Below are positions 54,093 through 64,000 of a stretch of DNA of 64,000 bases, piece after piece. Source of the stretch: Aeromonas eucrenophila (GTDB lineage Bacteria; Pseudomonadota; Gammaproteobacteria; Enterobacterales; Aeromonadaceae); contig NZ_CDDF01000011.1 in assembly GCF_000819865.1 (NCBI RefSeq), positions 54,566 to 118,565 of the forward strand, written 5' to 3'. The notes under the pieces are model-generated. The model saw only the letters and a program-made list of their open reading frames with translations. It had not been told where the DNA came from and did not search any database. A program made the position numbers and the translations under genes. Within the stretch, counting starts at the first letter, position 1. Every line of letters starts with the position of its first letter.

Positions 54093-54110
54093 TGTATTTT
54101 ATTGTTTACA
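54093..54110 (-). promoter_or_regulatory. TyrR box, proximal (weaker)
   Basis: TGTATTTTATTGTTTACA fits TGTAAA-N6-TTTACA with two mismatches in the left half. It is about 42 bp upstream of the aroF start. Confidence 0.6.
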
Positions 54111-54272
54111 CAAGTCAGCGCTTTGTTACGCAACCGCCCCCACCTTACCAAGGAAAAACAAACAATCAAGTGAAACTAGCGGTGAAATGGCTCAACAGGT
54201 GAATAAACGACCAACATATTGACCTCGGCAGCCATAAAATCGGGTACCCCTAACCTCCGAAGAACAAAATAT

Positions 54273-54290
54273 CGTAAACATAAATTTACA
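54273..54290 (-). promoter_or_regulatory. TyrR box, distal (strong)
   Basis: CGTAAACATAAATTTACA matches TGTAAA-N6-TTTACA at 11 of 12 fixed positions. It is about 222 bp upstream of aroF. Confidence 0.65.
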
Positions 54291-54349
54291 ATCAAATCAT
54301 TCACATGAGTCCAGACGACTGGTTATCTTCTTGCTCCTCTCTCGGGCAT

Positions 54350-54376
54350 AAAAAAGCGGGGCACCTGGCCCCGCTT
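54350..54376 (-). terminator. Terminator after glpQ
   Basis: Leftward AAGCGGGGC / GCCCCGCTT stem followed by TTTTTT. Confidence 0.82.
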
Positions 54377-54401
54377 GCGTTCCCGTGCTCTCTTCTTCTA
54401 T

Positions 54402-55484
54402 TTATGCCTTGCCGTGCGCCTTGATGACGGCTACCGCCTTGTCCGGGAAGTCGCTGAACACCCCGTCCACATCCGCCTGATAGAGGAAGATGTTGAGCAG
54501 ATCGGTGAAGTCCCTGGCATAGGCCGGGATCTGACCCTGATCCTGGCGGAAGGTATAAGGATGCACCTTGAGGCCGGCGGCATGGGCCTCCTTGACCATG
54601 CCGGTGATCACCGGCTTGCCGAGGGTGCCCGGCTCGGTCACCACCATCGGCTTCCAGGGGCCTATGCCGTCGGCGTAAGCGGCGATCGTCTTCATGGCCC
54701 CCGGCTTGAACATCCAGTCGTAGTCGTAGGGAGTCGCCTTGCCCTTGGCGTCGTAGACCATGGTCTCGTGCCAGTCGGTCTCGGCCATCAGCTGCACCAG
54801 CTTCAAGTCCATCCCTAAGGCAGGCATCAGCTCGGTGTCGATGCGCTTGAGCTCGTCGGCATCGAAGCTCTGCAGGTAGATCTTGCTCTCTTTATTGGTG
54901 TAGCCGTACTGCTTGAGCACCTTGAGCACGGCGCTGGAGATGTCCTTGCCCTCATGGCGGAACAGCCAGGGGGCCTTGATCTCCGGGTAGATGCCAATCT
55001 GCTTGCCGGTGCTCTTGTTGAGCCCCTGGATCATCTCGATCTCCTCCTGGAAGGTGTGGATCTCGAAGCTGGATTGCCACAGCGGGAAGCGCGCCGGATA
55101 GACCGGCACCTGCTTGCCATCCACCAGCTGGAACGGCTCCGTCATACGCAGGGAGCGCACCTCGGCCAGGGTGAAGTCCACCACATAGTAGCGGCCATCC
55201 GGGCGGGCCCGGCCGGGGAAGCGCTCGGCCACGTCGGTGATGCCGTCGAGGAAGTGATCGTGCATCACCACCAGCTGGTCATCCTTGGTCATCACCAGAT
55301 CCTGCTCCAGGTAATCGGCCCCCATGCCGTAGGCCAGCGCCTTGGACGCCAGGGTGTGTTCGGGCAGATAACCGGAGGCGCCGCGGTGGGCGATCACTAT
55401 CTTGCCTTCGTCGGCGGCAAGGGCGGGCAATGCGAGGGCGGCCCCGAGGCCAAGGGCCACCAGGGAGAGAGGAAGTTTGTTCAT
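54402..55484 (-). CDS. glpQ: Periplasmic glycerophosphodiester phosphodiesterase
   Basis: The 360-residue enzyme has a signal peptide (cleavage after ALA, residue 23) and a GDPD TIM barrel. His33 and Arg34 in IAHRGASGYLPEHT, DYLEQDLVMTKDDQLVVMHD (metal and catalytic residues) and GIYPEIKAPW are conserved. It hydrolyses deacylated phospholipids to glycerol-3-phosphate, which GlpT imports. It lies 115 bp after glpD on the same strand, with a hairpin between them, rather than next to glpT as in E. coli. Confidence 0.95.
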   Translation of the reverse strand: MNKLPLSLVALGLGAALALPALAADEGKIVIAHRGASGYLPEHTLASKALAYGMGADYLEQDLVMTKDDQLVVMHDHFLDGITDVAERFPGRARPDGRYYVVDFTLAEVRSLRMTEPFQLVDGKQVPVYPARFPLWQSSFEIHTFQEEIEMIQGLNKSTGKQIGIYPEIKAPWLFRHEGKDISSAVLKVLKQYGYTNKESKIYLQSFDADELKRIDTELMPALGMDLKLVQLMAETDWHETMVYDAKGKATPYDYDWMFKPGAMKTIAAYADGIGPWKPMVVTEPGTLGKPVITGMVKEAHAAGLKVHPYTFRQDQGQIPAYARDFTDLLNIFLYQADVDGVFSDFPDKAVAVIKAHGKA

Positions 55485-55569
55485 GGATTGTGCTCTTGTT
55501 ATTGTGCCGTTTATTATTTCGGCTTGAATGTAGGTTATTGTTATAGCAGAGGTTTATTGCAGATTTACG

Positions 55570-55593
55570 GCGGGTGACCAGGGCCGCCCGCCT
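55570..55593 (-). terminator. Hairpin after glpD
   Basis: GGCGGGC and GCCCGCC-type complementary arms (plus strand GGCGGGTGACCAGGGCCGCC region) lie just past the glpD stop with a weak T run. It may be a partial terminator before glpQ. Confidence 0.4.
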
Positions 55594-55599
55594 TCTTCA

Positions 55600-57084
55600 T
55601 CAGCTTGCCTTGGGCAAGGCCTGATGTTGATCCAGCCAGGCTTGCAACTGTTGCTGCTCAGCCTCGGACAGGCGCAGCCCCAGCTTGCTGCGGCGCCACA
55701 GTATGTCTTCCAGGGAATAGGCCCACTCGCGGCTCATCAGGTAGCGTACCTCCGACTCGTACAAGCCGGCGCCAAAGTGCTGACCACGCTCCTCGTGCAG
55801 CCAGAGGCGGGCATGACTGCCGTAAGCCTCGGCGATGCGGCGGGCGCCGCGCTCATCCAGCCAGTCGAATTCGAGCATGTAGGCGCGGGCCAGCTCTGTG
55901 GTGGAGCAGTCGAACTCGCCACCGGGCAGCCGGCTGCTGGCGGTCCAGTCGTCCCCCATCTGGTGGAACCAGGGCTTGAGCTTGTTGCAGGCTGCCTGGG
56001 CCAGCTTGCGGTAGGTGGTGAGCTTGCCACCGAACACCGAGAGCAGGGGCGCGCCGTCGGATTCACCACTCAGTTCGAGGGTGTAGTCGCGGGTCACCGC
56101 CTGGGGTGAGTCAGACTCGTCATCGCAGAGCGGGCGCACCCCGGCATAGGTCCAGATCACCTCGGAGGGCGCTATCTGGCGGGTGAAGTGCCCGTTGACC
56201 ACCTTGCACAGGTACTCGATCTCGGCGCTGCTGATCTTCGCCTCCCGCGGATCCCCCCTGTGCTCCACGTCCGTGGTGCCGATCAGCGAAAAGTCCTGCT
56301 GATAGGGGATGACGAAGACGATGCGGTTGTCCTCGTTTTGCAGGATATAGGCCTCTTCGCGCTCGTGGATGCGCGGCACTATGATGTGGCTGCCCTTGAT
56401 GAGGCGAATACCGCGCGGGGATTTCTCGTGCAGGCTCTCGTCGTAGAAGGTCTTGACCCAGGGACCGGCCGCATTGACCAGGCCACGGCAGGTGACGCTG
56501 AACTGCTCGCCGCCGGCCCGCTCCAGGGTCAGGGTCCAGTGCTTGGAGCCGCGCACCGCCTTGACGCAGCGGGTGCGGGTCTGCACCTCGGCGCCCTTGT
56601 CCCGGGCCATCATGGCGTTGAGCACCACCAGACGGGCATCATCGACCCAGGCATCCGAGTATTCGAAGCCCTTGTTGATACCGTTTTTCAGGCCGTCTTG
56701 CGGCAGAAAGCGCACGCCACAGCTGCCCTTGAGCTTGTCGCGCTTGGCCAGGTTGTCATAGAGGAAGAGGCCGGCGCGGATCATCCAGGCCGGACGCAGG
56801 TGCGGGCGATGGGGCAAGCGGAAACGCATGGGACGGGCGATGTGCGGGGCCATGCCGAGCAGCACCTCCCGCTCCGCCAGCGCCTCTTTCACCAGCCGGA
56901 ATTCGTAATGCTCGAGGTAACGCAGGCCGCCGTGGATCAGCTTGCTGGAGTTGGAAGAGGTGGCCGAGGCGAGATCCTGTGCCTCGAACAACGCCACCTT
57001 CAGCCCCCGCCCCGCCGCATCTGCCGCAATGCCGACCCCGTTGATGCCGCCGCCGACGACGACCAGATCATAATGTTCGCTCAT
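55600..57084 (-). CDS. glpD: Aerobic glycerol-3-phosphate dehydrogenase
   Basis: The 494-residue FAD-dependent membrane-associated enzyme oxidises glycerol-3-phosphate to DHAP and passes electrons to quinone. The FAD motif VVVGGGINGVGIAADAAGRG, SSNSSKLIHGGLRYLEHYEF and GGKLTTYRKLAQ are conserved. The ATG at 57084 has AGGTG upstream; a GTG two codons earlier is less likely. GlpR-like operators lie at 57123 and 57154. Confidence 0.95.
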   Translation of the reverse strand: MSEHYDLVVVGGGINGVGIAADAAGRGLKVALFEAQDLASATSSNSSKLIHGGLRYLEHYEFRLVKEALAEREVLLGMAPHIARPMRFRLPHRPHLRPAWMIRAGLFLYDNLAKRDKLKGSCGVRFLPQDGLKNGINKGFEYSDAWVDDARLVVLNAMMARDKGAEVQTRTRCVKAVRGSKHWTLTLERAGGEQFSVTCRGLVNAAGPWVKTFYDESLHEKSPRGIRLIKGSHIIVPRIHEREEAYILQNEDNRIVFVIPYQQDFSLIGTTDVEHRGDPREAKISSAEIEYLCKVVNGHFTRQIAPSEVIWTYAGVRPLCDDESDSPQAVTRDYTLELSGESDGAPLLSVFGGKLTTYRKLAQAACNKLKPWFHQMGDDWTASSRLPGGEFDCSTTELARAYMLEFDWLDERGARRIAEAYGSHARLWLHEERGQHFGAGLYESEVRYLMSREWAYSLEDILWRRSKLGLRLSEAEQQQLQAWLDQHQALPKAS

Positions 57085-57122
57085 GTTCACCTACTTTCTT
57101 ATTTTGTGTTTGCCATGTGGGC

Positions 57123-57142
57123 AATGTTTGATTTCGCTCATA
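57123..57142. promoter_or_regulatory. GlpR operator-like site, glpD
   Basis: AATGTTTGATTTCGCTCATA matches the GlpR consensus WATGTTCGWTAWCGAACATW at 16 of 20 positions by eye, about 40 bp upstream of glpD. Confidence 0.6.
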
Positions 57143-57153
57143 TTAGAACATGA

Positions 57154-57173
57154 AAAAATGATAAACGAACATT
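57154..57173. promoter_or_regulatory. Second GlpR operator-like site, glpD
   Basis: AAAAATGATAAACGAACATT keeps the perfect right half (CGAACATT). About 14 of 20 positions match. Confidence 0.5.
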
Positions 57174-57343
57174 TTATGATGAGAATGTGATCGGGATTGT
57201 TCCGACAATGCTAAAAATGCTGCCAATCGGTGATCGGCATGCCGGCGGTGGCCACTGCGGGCGGGGGATCCCCCCCTGGCGGGCACCCTTGCCATGCCAG
57301 GGCGCGACGGCAAAGGGGGAAGAAGGCGGGGCGTATTGAGTGG

Positions 57344-57368
57344 AAAAAAGCGGCCGCCCTATGGCGGC
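57344..57368 (-). terminator. Terminator after glpR
   Basis: Leftward GGCCGCC-ATAG-GGCGGCC followed by GCTTTTTT. Confidence 0.7.
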
Positions 57369-57392
57369 CTGATGCTGGCGGAGTCTTGGATG

Positions 57393-58151
57393 TCAGCAGA
57401 CGTGGCAGGCGATCTGATGTTGGGACATCAGCCGCATCAGCCGCTCCGGCGGCTCCTGATCCGTGAACAGGGCGTGGATCTGGTCGATGTTACCGAGGTT
57501 GACCATGGCGTTGCGGCCGAACTTGGTGTGGTCGGCGGCCAGGAACACCTGGCGGGAGTGGGCCATGATGGCCTGGGCAATCTTCACCTCGTGGTAATCG
57601 AAATCGAGCAGGGAGCCGTCGTTGTCGATGCCGGAGATGCCGATGACGCCGTAGTCCATGCGGAACTGGCCGATGAAGTCGCGGGTCGCCTCCCCGACGA
57701 TGCCGCCATCCCGGTTGCGGATCTCGCCACCGGCGATGATGACGGTGAAGTCATCCTTGGCGGTGAGGATGCTGGCGACGTTCAGGTTGTTGGTGACGAT
57801 GCGCAGCTCGCGGTGATCGAGCAGGGCGCGGGCGATGGCCTCGGTGGTGGTGCCGATGTCGATGAAGAGCGAGGAGCCGTCGGGAATGTTGGCAGCCACC
57901 TCGCGGGCGATACGCTCTTTCTCCTTGAGCTGCATGACCTTGCGGGCGCTGTATGCGGTGTTGACCGTACTCGAATGCAGGGAGGCTCCGCCGTGATGGC
58001 GCCGGATCTTGTTCTGCTCGGCGAGATCGTTCAGATCCCGGCGAATGGTCTGGGGGCTGACGTCAAAATGGGTCACCAGATCGTCGGTCGAGACGAAACC
58101 CTGCCGCGTCAGGACGTCCAGGATCTCCAGATGTCGTTGGGTTTGCTTCAC
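57393..58151 (-). CDS. glpR: DeoR-family repressor GlpR
   Basis: The 252-residue protein has an N-terminal DeoR helix-turn-helix (VSTDDLVTHFDVSPQTIRRDLNDL, about 20-43) and a sugar-phosphate sensor domain with IDIGTTTEAIARAL and GISGIDNDGSLLDFDYHEV. It represses glycerol-3-phosphate genes until glycerol-3-phosphate binds. It lies between glpD and glpT on the same strand but is separated from both by hairpins, so it is probably an independent unit. In E. coli glpR follows glpEG, far from glpD's other partners. Confidence 0.93.
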   Translation of the reverse strand: MKQTQRHLEILDVLTRQGFVSTDDLVTHFDVSPQTIRRDLNDLAEQNKIRRHHGGASLHSSTVNTAYSARKVMQLKEKERIAREVAANIPDGSSLFIDIGTTTEAIARALLDHRELRIVTNNLNVASILTAKDDFTVIIAGGEIRNRDGGIVGEATRDFIGQFRMDYGVIGISGIDNDGSLLDFDYHEVKIAQAIMAHSRQVFLAADHTKFGRNAMVNLGNIDQIHALFTDQEPPERLMRLMSQHQIACHVC

Positions 58152-58174
58152 GCTTGCACTCCGCTGATGGGACG

Positions 58175-58203
58175 AAAAAAGGCCCCGGCAATGCGGGGCC
58201 TTG
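58175..58203 (-). terminator. Terminator after glpT
   Basis: Leftward AAGGCCCCGC / GGGGCCTT stem followed by TTTT, between glpT and glpR. Confidence 0.8.
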
Positions 58204-58251
58204 GGCAGTCTACCTTATCCCTTTTCGGATCGATAAGGGCAGGATCACGTT

Positions 58252-59607
58252 TTATGCCTTATTGGCAGCGGCCTTGGCGGCGACGGCGATGTTCTCGTGC
58301 TTGAGAGTCATCGCCAGCAGCACGATGGAGAGCAGGCAGGAAACCACCAGCACCATGAAGCCACCGTCCCAACCGAAGTGGTCGACGGTGTAGCCCAGCA
58401 TGGCGTTGGCGGCCACGGCGCCACCCAGGTAACCGAACAAGCCGGTGAAGCCGGCGGCGGTACCGGCAGCCTTCTTCGGCGCCAGCTCCAAGGCATAGAG
58501 ACCGATCAGCATGACGGGGCCGTAGATGAGGAAGCCGATGGCCACCAGCGCCATCATGTCGACGCTCGGGTTGCCTGCCGGGTTCAGCCAGTAGACCAGC
58601 ACGGCGACGGTCACCAGCACCATGAACAGGATGCCGGCCGGGGCGCGGCGGCCCTTGAACATCTTGTCCGAGATCCAGCCACACAGCAGGGTGCCCGGGA
58701 TCCCCGCCCACTCATAGAGGAAGTAGGCCCAGGAGGAGTGATCCACGCTGAAGTCTTTCGCTTCCTTGAGGTAGGTCGGCGCCCAGTCCAGCACGCCGTA
58801 GCGGATGAGGTAGACGAAGGCGTTGGCGATGGCGATGTACCACAGCAGCTTGTTGTGCAGCACGTACTTCATGAAGATCTCCTTGGCGGAGAACTCCTGT
58901 TCGTGACTCTCGTTGTAATCCTTCGGGTAGTCGTCCTTGAACTCCTCGATGGGGGGCAGGCCGACGGATTGCGGGGTGTCGCGCATCACGAAGAAGGTGA
59001 TCACGGCGATGGCCGCAGCCGCAGCCGCCGGCACATAGAAGGCGCTGCGCCAGTCATTGAACCAGCCCATCCCGAGGATGAACAGCGGGCCTATCATGCC
59101 GCCGCCCACGTTGTGGGCCACGTTCCAGACCGAGACGATCTCGCCCCGCTCTTTCTGTGACCACCAGTGCACCATGGTGCGGCCGCAGGGGGGCCAGCCC
59201 ATGCCCTGCACCCAGCCGTTCAGGAACAAGAGCACGAACATGATGGCGATGCTGGAGGTGGCCCAGTGCATGGTCCCCATCATGAACATGATACCGGCCG
59301 AGAGCAGCAGGCCAGCGGAGAGGAAGTAGCGCGCGTTCGAGCGATCCGACACGTTCCCCATCAGGAACTTGGACAGACCGTAGGCGATGGAGACCCCGGA
59401 CAGGGCCAGGCCCAGATCGCCGCGGGAGAACCCCTGCTCTATCAGATAGGGCATGGCCAGGCTGAAGTTTTTGCGTACCAGGTAGTAGCCGGCATAACCG
59501 AAGAAGATCCCGAAAAACACCTGCCAGCGCATGCGCTTGTAGAAGGGATCGACCTTGTCGGCGGGTAGCCGGTCGATGTGGGGTGCTGGCCTGAAGAGAC
59601 TAAGCAT
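58252..59607 (-). CDS. glpT: Glycerol-3-phosphate:phosphate antiporter
   Basis: The 451-residue major facilitator of the organophosphate:phosphate antiporter family has twelve transmembrane helices. Motifs include [33 protein letters not shown] and [19 protein letters not shown] (the signature segment with substrate-binding Arg). It imports glycerol-3-phosphate in exchange for phosphate. It probably also admits fosfomycin, as in relatives. The ATG at 59607 follows AAGGAAG. It diverges from glpFK. Confidence 0.95.
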   Translation of the reverse strand: MLSLFRPAPHIDRLPADKVDPFYKRMRWQVFFGIFFGYAGYYLVRKNFSLAMPYLIEQGFSRGDLGLALSGVSIAYGLSKFLMGNVSDRSNARYFLSAGLLLSAGIMFMMGTMHWATSSIAIMFVLLFLNGWVQGMGWPPCGRTMVHWWSQKERGEIVSVWNVAHNVGGGMIGPLFILGMGWFNDWRSAFYVPAAAAAAIAVITFFVMRDTPQSVGLPPIEEFKDDYPKDYNESHEQEFSAKEIFMKYVLHNKLLWYIAIANAFVYLIRYGVLDWAPTYLKEAKDFSVDHSSWAYFLYEWAGIPGTLLCGWISDKMFKGRRAPAGILFMVLVTVAVLVYWLNPAGNPSVDMMALVAIGFLIYGPVMLIGLYALELAPKKAAGTAAGFTGLFGYLGGAVAANAMLGYTVDHFGWDGGFMVLVVSCLLSIVLLAMTLKHENIAVAAKAAANKA

Positions 59608-59959
59608 GTTTGCTTCCTTATTGTTGTTATGGGCGGTTGAGGGTGCCCCGTTCGTGCAGACAAACCAGATGAGTCCCGATTCGCAAGCGAGCCTATTGTG
59701 CTCACATGTGAACATTTAATCTGTGATGTAGGCGGAAATATTGCAGTTTTATTACAGAGAAAGTCATCGGAGGAGTGAGGGCACATTGAGCGCAAGCCCT
59801 TATACAGCACGGCTTTCACATACCCCATTGGTGGTATCTAGTTCTGCGCAAGTTGCTTTTCGTCACATTTTCTTAGCAATGAGTGGGATCTTGTCCACAT
59901 TTCCTGTGGCAGGGGTATGGTGAATTGATACAGAAGGTTTATTTTCTCTCTCGTCCAAG

Positions 59960-59979
59960 AACGAGCGAAAACGAACATA
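59960..59979. promoter_or_regulatory. GlpR operator-like site, glpF
   Basis: AACGAGCGAAAACGAACATA matches the GlpR consensus at about 16 of 20 positions, including the full right half. Confidence 0.6.
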
Positions 59980-60034
59980 ACGTTTGCGCTGGCTCAAAAA
60001 ACAAGAAGAAACGTTTGCGGACGCAACAAATGGA

Positions 60035-60054
60035 ACTGAACGATAACGAGATGG
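60035..60054. promoter_or_regulatory. Second GlpR operator-like site, glpF
   Basis: ACTGAACGATAACGAGATGG contains the exact consensus centre CGATAACGA, but the outer arms match poorly. Confidence 0.4.
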
Positions 60055-60096
60055 AACATCAAACCTACTCTGGGTGGATATAAGGAATAACAAGTT

Positions 60097-60945
60097 ATGA
60101 GCATACAAAGACCCAATACCCTGCTTGGCGAGTGCATCGCCGAGTTTATCGGAACCGGCCTGCTGATCTTCTTCGGCGTCGGTTGTGTGGCAGCCCTGGT
60201 GCTGGCCGGTGCCAACTTCGGACAATGGGAAATTTCCATTACCTGGGGTCTGGGCGTCGCCATCGCCATCTATGTCACCGGCGGCATTTCTGGTGCCCAC
60301 CTGAACCCGGCCGTTACCCTGGCGCTGATGACCTTCGCTGGCTTTGACAAGCGCAAAGTCGTGCCCTTCATCATCGCTCAGGTCGCGGGCGCCTTCTGCT
60401 CCGCCGCCTTGGTTTACTTCCTCTATGGTAACCTTTTCACCCAGTGGGAACTGACCCACAACGTGGTGCGCGGCAGCGTCGAGAGCCTCGGCACCGCCGG
60501 CATCTTCTCCACCTACCCCAATGCACTGCTCTCCAACATGCAGGCGTTCGCGGTCGAGATGGTGATCACCGCCGTACTGATGCTGGGCATCATGGCGCTG
60601 GGTGACAACAACAACGGCGCCCCCAAAGGTTTCGCCGCCGCCCTGCTGATCGGGATCCTGATCGCGGTGATCGGTGCCTCCCTCGGCCCCTTGACCGGCT
60701 TTGCCATGAACCCGGCCCGTGATTTTGGCCCCAAACTGTTCGCCTTCGTCGCAGGCTGGGGTGATGTGGCCCTGACCGGCGGTCGTGACAATCCCTACTT
60801 CTGGGTCCCCATCCTCGGCCCCATCGTCGGCGCCCAGCTGGGAACCGCCCTCTATGTGAAAGTATTGGCTCCCTGCGTGCCGGGCAACCGTGTTGCCGCC
60901 ACCGAGCAAGCCGACCTACTCGCTAAAGACAAAGCCGCCGCATAA
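60097..60945 (+). CDS. glpF: Glycerol facilitator GlpF
   Basis: The 282-residue aquaglyceroporin has six transmembrane helices and the two half-helix motifs NPAVT (about residue 70) and NPARD (about 208). The Asp after NPAR and GGRDNPYFWVP are typical of glycerol channels. It equilibrates glycerol across the inner membrane, and GlpK traps it by phosphorylation. It lies 29 bp before glpK. Confidence 0.95.
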   Translation: MSIQRPNTLLGECIAEFIGTGLLIFFGVGCVAALVLAGANFGQWEISITWGLGVAIAIYVTGGISGAHLNPAVTLALMTFAGFDKRKVVPFIIAQVAGAFCSAALVYFLYGNLFTQWELTHNVVRGSVESLGTAGIFSTYPNALLSNMQAFAVEMVITAVLMLGIMALGDNNNGAPKGFAAALLIGILIAVIGASLGPLTGFAMNPARDFGPKLFAFVAGWGDVALTGGRDNPYFWVPILGPIVGAQLGTALYVKVLAPCVPGNRVAATEQADLLAKDKAAA

Positions 60946-60959
60946 GAGTGGCCCCCTAA

Positions 60960-62480
<1,521 letters not shown>

Positions 62481-62509
62481 CCAGCCCCTTTCACCCAGGT
62501 GAAAACCCA

Positions 62510-62537
62510 AAGAGGCCGACAGCGATGTCGGCCTCTT
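62510..62537. terminator. Terminator after glpK
   Basis: AAGAGGCCGACA-GCGA-TGTCGGCCTCTT. Confidence 0.85.
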
Positions 62538-62594
62538 CTATTGTGTTCGCGCCCCACGCCGGTGCACACCGAGCAGGCAGAGGTGGTGATTGCC

Positions 62595-63497
62595 CTACAG
62601 GGAATGGTTGCCGAGCTGCTCCCGGATAAAGTCGAGCCAGACCCGCAGCCGGATGTCGCGCTGGGCATCGGAGTAGAACACCGCATTGATGGGACGCGAG
62701 GCGCCGCTGTTGCTGCGCGCCAGCACCTCCACCAGGGCGCCGCTCGCCCTGTCCTCCCCGGTCATGAAGTCAGAGAGGCAGACGATCCCCTGCCCCTTGA
62801 GCGCCAGCTGGCGCAGGGTCTCGCCGCTGCTGGCCCTCAGGGTCGGGGTGATGGCAAAACGGTCTCCCTGCTCCGCGCTCAGCAGCGGCCAGTGGTTGAG
62901 GTGATCGGGATGCAAAAAGCCGAGCAGCTCGTGACCCTCCAGCAGATCCGCCGGCTGGCGCGGGGTGCCGCGCTCGCTTAAATAGGCGGGAGAGGCCAGC
63001 AGCCGCAGCTTGGATCGCCCGAGCGGCAGGGCGCGCAGGGAGGAGTCGGTCAGCTCGCCGATGCGAATGGCCATGTCCACTCGCCGCTCCATCAGGTTGA
63101 TGAAGCCCTCGGAGCTGTGCAGTTGCAGCTCGATGGCCGGGTAGCGGCGGCGAAACTCGCCGATGATGGGCACCAGCCGGTGCAGTATGAAGGGGGTGGC
63201 AGCATCGACCCGCAATATCCCCTCCGGTTGCTCTCGGCGCATCAGCAGGTGGCTCTCGGCCTCGCTCATCTCGGTCAACACCTTGACCGCCCGCTGATAG
63301 AACCAGCTCCCCTCCTCGGTCAGGCTGACCCGGCGGGTGGTGCGATTGAGCAGCACGGTGGCGAGCTTTTCTTCGAGGCGCTTGATGCCGCGGCTCACCA
63401 CTGAGTTGTCCATCCCCAGGTTCTCCGCCGCCTGGCGAAAGCTACCCGCCTCCACCACGGCCACGAACAGGGTCAGTTCATCGGAATGGGTCTTCAT
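62595..63497 (-). CDS. LysR-type regulator, YafC-like
   Basis: The 300-residue protein has a winged helix (LFVAVVEAGSFRQAAENLGMDNSVVSRGIKRLEEKL) and a LysR co-inducer domain. Similarity to E. coli YafC and other regulators of the DsdC/CrgA-like group is clear (RVDAATPFILHRLVPIIGEFRRRYP, GETLRQLALKGQGIVCLSDFM). Target and ligand are unknown. It converges with glpK. The gene upstream on the same strand is the DUF1214 protein, about 170 bp away with a hairpin between them. Confidence 0.82.
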   Translation of the reverse strand: MKTHSDELTLFVAVVEAGSFRQAAENLGMDNSVVSRGIKRLEEKLATVLLNRTTRRVSLTEEGSWFYQRAVKVLTEMSEAESHLLMRREQPEGILRVDAATPFILHRLVPIIGEFRRRYPAIELQLHSSEGFINLMERRVDMAIRIGELTDSSLRALPLGRSKLRLLASPAYLSERGTPRQPADLLEGHELLGFLHPDHLNHWPLLSAEQGDRFAITPTLRASSGETLRQLALKGQGIVCLSDFMTGEDRASGALVEVLARSNSGASRPINAVFYSDAQRDIRLRVWLDFIREQLGNHSL

Positions 63498-63607
63498 TGT
63501 TGTTATCCTGGCAAGAGCAATGGCGTTTTATAGACGCAATGTCGATAAATTGGCAAGCCAAAATCTCCCGCGCCATCACGTTGGCGCCCGGCACCCGGCC
63601 CACATAA

Positions 63608-63637
63608 ACAAGCCCCACGACGAGGCGTGGGGCTTGT
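63608..63637 (-). terminator. Terminator after the DUF1214 gene
   Basis: ACAAGCCCCAC / GTGGGGCTTGT stem. Confidence 0.7.
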
Positions 63638-63663
63638 ATCGACAGCGGCCTTCGGCCGAGGGG

Positions 63664-64000
63664 TTAGTTCAACTTCTCGATCTTGGGCGGGATCCAGCTG
63701 CCATCCAGTATGGGTTTCTCGCCCCAGTAGGCGCGGATATAGAGGGAGAAGTGACCCTCGGGCGCCGGCAGCCAGTTGTTGATCTCGGCCTTGGGCGGCG
63801 CCTTGCGGCTGACATGGATGGTCAGGGAGCCGTCAGGATTGAGCTTGAGATCCTTGTTCTTGGTGCCAAGCGAATAGCGGTTGAGCTCGTTCGGGCTGAA
63901 CAGGTGCTTGCTGTTATAGAGGGTCAGGGACCAGAAGCCCTTCACCGGGGGCAACTGCCCCTTGGCGAAGGTGACCTGGTAGCTGTGGGCGCCGTCGAGC
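63664..64000 (-). CDS. DUF1254/DUF1214 domain protein, C-terminal part only
   Basis: About 111 C-terminal residues are present; the start lies beyond the right edge. The sequence [35 protein letters not shown] ([15 protein letters not shown]) and [18 protein letters not shown] are hallmarks of DUF1214. That domain is normally fused to DUF1254 in exported proteins of about 450 residues, sometimes linked to lipid metabolism. The function is unknown. Confidence 0.85.
   Translation of the reverse strand, partial: LDGAHSYQVTFAKGQLPPVKGFWSLTLYNSKHLFSPNELNRYSLGTKNKDLKLNPDGSLTIHVSRKAPPKAEINNWLPAPEGHFSLYIRAYWGEKPILDGSWIPPKIEKLN

Larger units (their letters stand above)
54052..54349. other. aroF promoter region
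   Basis: About 300 AT-rich bp between aroF and the glpQ terminator. It contains two TyrR-like sites, listed separately. No credible gene was found. Confidence 0.5.
57085..57392. other. Intergenic region glpD / glpR
   Basis: About 310 bp that contains the glpD promoter with GlpR-like sites at its left end. The glpR terminator hairpin (GGCCGCC-CTAT-GGCGGCC, about 57351-57368) is near its right end. The middle is GC-rich with no gene I can support. Confidence 0.5.
59608..60096. other. Divergent control region glpT / glpFK
   Basis: About 490 bp shared by the two promoters. GlpR-like sites are at 59960-59979 and about 60035-60054 on the glpF side. Palindromic TTCGCAAGCGA (about 59680-59690) and GAACATTT near 59711 on the glpT side may be further weak sites. 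No gene is seen. Confidence 0.5.

Noticed and set aside
59697-59716. CRP site upstream of glpT
   Set aside because: TGTGCTCACATGTGAACA is palindromic-looking, but its halves do not have the TGTGA-N6-TCACA arrangement.

Overview
The window looks like a chromosomal segment of a GC-rich gammaproteobacterium, most probably Aeromonas. The evidence is the close E. coli/Vibrio-type orthologues (malEFGK, yejKLM, aroF-tyrA, a full glp cluster, bepA, ecotin, yihLMN) combined with a GlyGly-CTERM exoprotein. The genus is an inference from gene content, not from a database comparison. I saw no rRNA, tRNA or CRISPR array. Two genes run off the edges: an alpha-2-macroglobulin lipoprotein on the left and a DUF1254/DUF1214 protein on the right.

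Layout. 0-7 kb: the macroglobulin lipoprotein, then an efflux-type operon (AI-2E/YdiK-like permease, NodT-family outer-membrane factor, HlyD adaptor, DUF2955 pump) that ends in a small potassium-channel-like protein with a TLGYGD filter. 7-10 kb: a yihL-yihM-yihN cluster with a candidate YihL operator. 10.6-15.3 kb: a GAF/PAS/GGDEF/EAL protein, pflA without pflB, and a CbiM-like membrane protein. 15.3-18.6 kb: a basic amino-acid ABC importer (hisP, hisJ, hisQ and hisM types). 19.1-24.3 kb: lysO and iadA, split by a small low-GC insertion. The insertion is flanked by two 519-bp direct repeats that are about 92% identical. It carries a SYLF-like lipoprotein, a predicted outer-membrane barrel protein, a broken DUF932 plasmid/phage-type gene and the end of an IS3-family element. 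24.5-31.5 kb: acpH, a DUF2069 protein, a YfgD-type reductase, a thioredoxin-like lipoprotein, bepA, a TusA-like protein, perM, a MipA/OmpV protein and an alpha/beta hydrolase. 31.7-36.8 kb: malEFGK. 37.2-40.5 kb: yejK, yejL and yejM.

40.7-49.4 kb is the most notable region. Two Fur boxes precede an apparent five-gene operon: a heme-type TonB receptor, an exported oligopeptidase B-like serine peptidase, a zinc metalloprotease with a P-domain and a GlyGly-CTERM tail, and two DUF1566 exported proteins. I propose that it takes iron or heme from host proteins by proteolysis coupled to uptake. This is an inference from gene neighbourhood and has not been demonstrated. It is followed by ecotin, maoP-hdfR and aroF-tyrA (with TyrR boxes). 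At 54.4-62.5 kb a compact glycerol-3-phosphate regulon (glpQ, glpD, glpR and glpT leftward; glpF and glpK rightward) has GlpR-like operators. A YafC-like LysR regulator and the truncated DUF1214 gene close the window.

A recurrent oddity is short imperfect duplication of gene ends: the pflA 5' end, hisQ 5' end, hisJ 3' end and malG 3' end, plus the much larger lysO/iadA duplication.
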